From NCBI GenBank assembly GCA_039920665.1, contig JBDSDH010000268.1:1-22888 (forward strand): a stretch of DNA of 22,888 nt, in the 5' to 3' direction. This stretch comes from WLMZ01 sp039920665 (lineage in GTDB: Bacteria; Actinomycetota; Acidimicrobiia; Acidimicrobiales; Ilumatobacteraceae). Below the pieces are notes generated by a model. It was given only the letters and a program-made list of their open reading frames with translations. It did no database searches and was not told the DNA's origin. Within the stretch, counting starts at the first letter, position 1; every line of letters begins with the position of its first letter. Both the position numbers and the translations under genes were made by a program. Shown here piece after piece: positions 22,040 through 22,888 of the stretch.

Positions 22040-22888
22040 ATGACAGCAATCGCAGCAACCACGTCAGCATCGGGCTCGGTCGCACCGAGCGGCGAAATCG
22101 CACTCGTCGATCAACGCATCGAACAGTTGCTCGAGACATACGACCCGGCGACGACGCCCCGCGAGACCATCTGGGGAGCGCAATACGACCTCGGCTTGGC
22201 CTGGGTGTCGTTCCCGGTCGGGCTCGGCGGGCTCGGTGTGCATCCGCTACTCCAGGAGCGGGTCAACACTCGACTCGCTGCGGCCGGCGTCACGAGCAAC
22301 TATCTCCACAACTTCGTCGGTGTCGGCACGGCTGCACCCACGATTGTCAGCTACGGCACGCCCGAGCAACAACAACGACTGCTTCGTCCGCTGTTCACGT
22401 GCGAGGAGGTCTGGTGCCAGCTGTTCAGCGAACCAGGTGCCGGATCAGATCTGGCTGCGGTCTCCACCATCGCCGAGCGTGATGGCGACGAGTGGATCGT
22501 CAACGGACACAAGGTGTGGACGACGATGGGACACATTGCCAAGTGGGGGATCATGGTTGCCCGCACCGATCCGCAGCGCGCCAAGCATCAGGGCCTCACC
22601 TACTTCCTGGTGGACATGAAGCTTCCGGGCGTCGAGGTCCGCGCAATCCGCCAGATCAGCGGCGAGGCAGAGTTCAACGAGGTGATCTTCACCGACTGTC
22701 GAGTGCCCGATGCAATGCGGGTCGGTGAACCCGGCAGCGGCTGGAGGGTCACGATCGGCACGTTGATGAACGAGCGCGCCCACAACGGCGACTCGGCCAA
22801 GAAGCCGAAAGGATTCGGCCCGATTGCCCATGCGGTCCGTACCTGGCGTGAGAGCGGCAGCACCGATCCCGTCAAGCGCGACCTGCTG
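22040..22888 (+). CDS. Acyl-CoA dehydrogenase, N-terminal part (partial)
   Basis: The frame is open from ATG 22040 to the window end (283 codons). The start follows AGGA at 22028-22031 with 8-nt spacing, 19 nt after the CoA-transferase stop, so it belongs to the same operon. After an N-terminal helical domain (GLAWVSFPVGLGGLGV, GTPEQQQRLLRPLF), the FAD/substrate signature LFSEPGAGSDLA (about 129-140) and the beta-domain (WIVNGHKVWTTMGHIAKWGIMVART) are clear. FTDCRVPDAMRVGEPGSGW and the NERA segment follow. The catalytic glutamate and the C terminus are outside the window. The enzyme would oxidise an acyl-CoA to the 2-enoyl-CoA with FAD. Its N terminus (GVTSNYLHNFVGVG) resembles the FadE types found in degradation clusters rather than housekeeping short-chain enzymes, a weak impression. 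Confidence 0.92.
   Translation, partial: MTAIAATTSASGSVAPSGEIALVDQRIEQLLETYDPATTPRETIWGAQYDLGLAWVSFPVGLGGLGVHPLLQERVNTRLAAAGVTSNYLHNFVGVGTAAPTIVSYGTPEQQQRLLRPLFTCEEVWCQLFSEPGAGSDLAAVSTIAERDGDEWIVNGHKVWTTMGHIAKWGIMVARTDPQRAKHQGLTYFLVDMKLPGVEVRAIRQISGEAEFNEVIFTDCRVPDAMRVGEPGSGWRVTIGTLMNERAHNGDSAKKPKGFGPIAHAVRTWRESGSTDPVKRDLL

Overview
The window is dense, GC-rich bacterial DNA from what is almost certainly an actinobacterium. Supporting signs are GTG starts, stop/start overlaps of the GTGA, ATGA and TGATG type, probable near-leaderless starts, several parallel acyl-CoA ligases, and a lipoprotein with a long Thr/Ala linker. The lipoprotein style and general flavour recall Acidimicrobiia (Ilumatobacter-like), but that is only an impression. 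About 19 protein genes fill the window. No RNA gene, insertion sequence, phage gene or CRISPR array was seen, and no gene-free stretch exceeds 300 bases.

Layout. (1) 2-127 is the 3' end of an acyl-CoA dehydrogenase gene. (2) 226-10042 (+) looks like one eight-gene operon: acyl-CoA ligase 1, Tat-exported substrate-binding lipoprotein, two Dpp/Opp-type permeases, two Dpp/Opp-type ATPases, enoyl-CoA hydratase, and an EntE/cyclohexanecarboxylate-type ligase 2. From the first permease to the hydratase every junction overlaps by 1-4 nt. (3) 10088-11371 (-) is a cytochrome P450, divergent from class II aldolase 1 (11441-12193, +). (4) 12187-16158 (-) holds, in transcription order, a PaaG-like crotonase, an amidohydrolase-superfamily protein (possibly a decarboxylase), an MFE-2/17beta-HSD4-type dehydrogenase and an SCO6745-like protein. 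(5) 16210-17835 (+) is acyl-CoA ligase 3. (6) 17998 to the window end (+) is class II aldolase 2, a CitE-like lyase, a two-domain class III CoA-transferase and the first part of an acyl-CoA dehydrogenase.

Interpretation. Together the genes read as an uptake-and-degradation island for a carboxylic acid, perhaps cyclic or branched. The transporter imports it, ligases or the CoA-transferase activate it, the P450 hydroxylates it, dehydrogenases, crotonases and the MFE-2-type enzyme carry out beta-oxidation-like steps, and the class II aldolases, CitE lyase and amidohydrolase could cleave carbon-carbon bonds. The substrate cannot be read from sequence. No transcription factor gene lies in the window, yet five promoter regions (148-161, 11411-11424, 15268-15281, 16201-16214, 17870-17883) share an AT-rich inverted repeat of the form ATCAT-N4-ATGAT. 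This suggests one unseen regulator controls the whole set. That shared element, the degenerate active sites (aldolase 2 lacking the usual Glu, CoA-transferase N-half with Ser in place of Asp, PaaG-like crotonase) and the coupling of an oligopeptide-type transporter to CoA ligation are the points most worth following.
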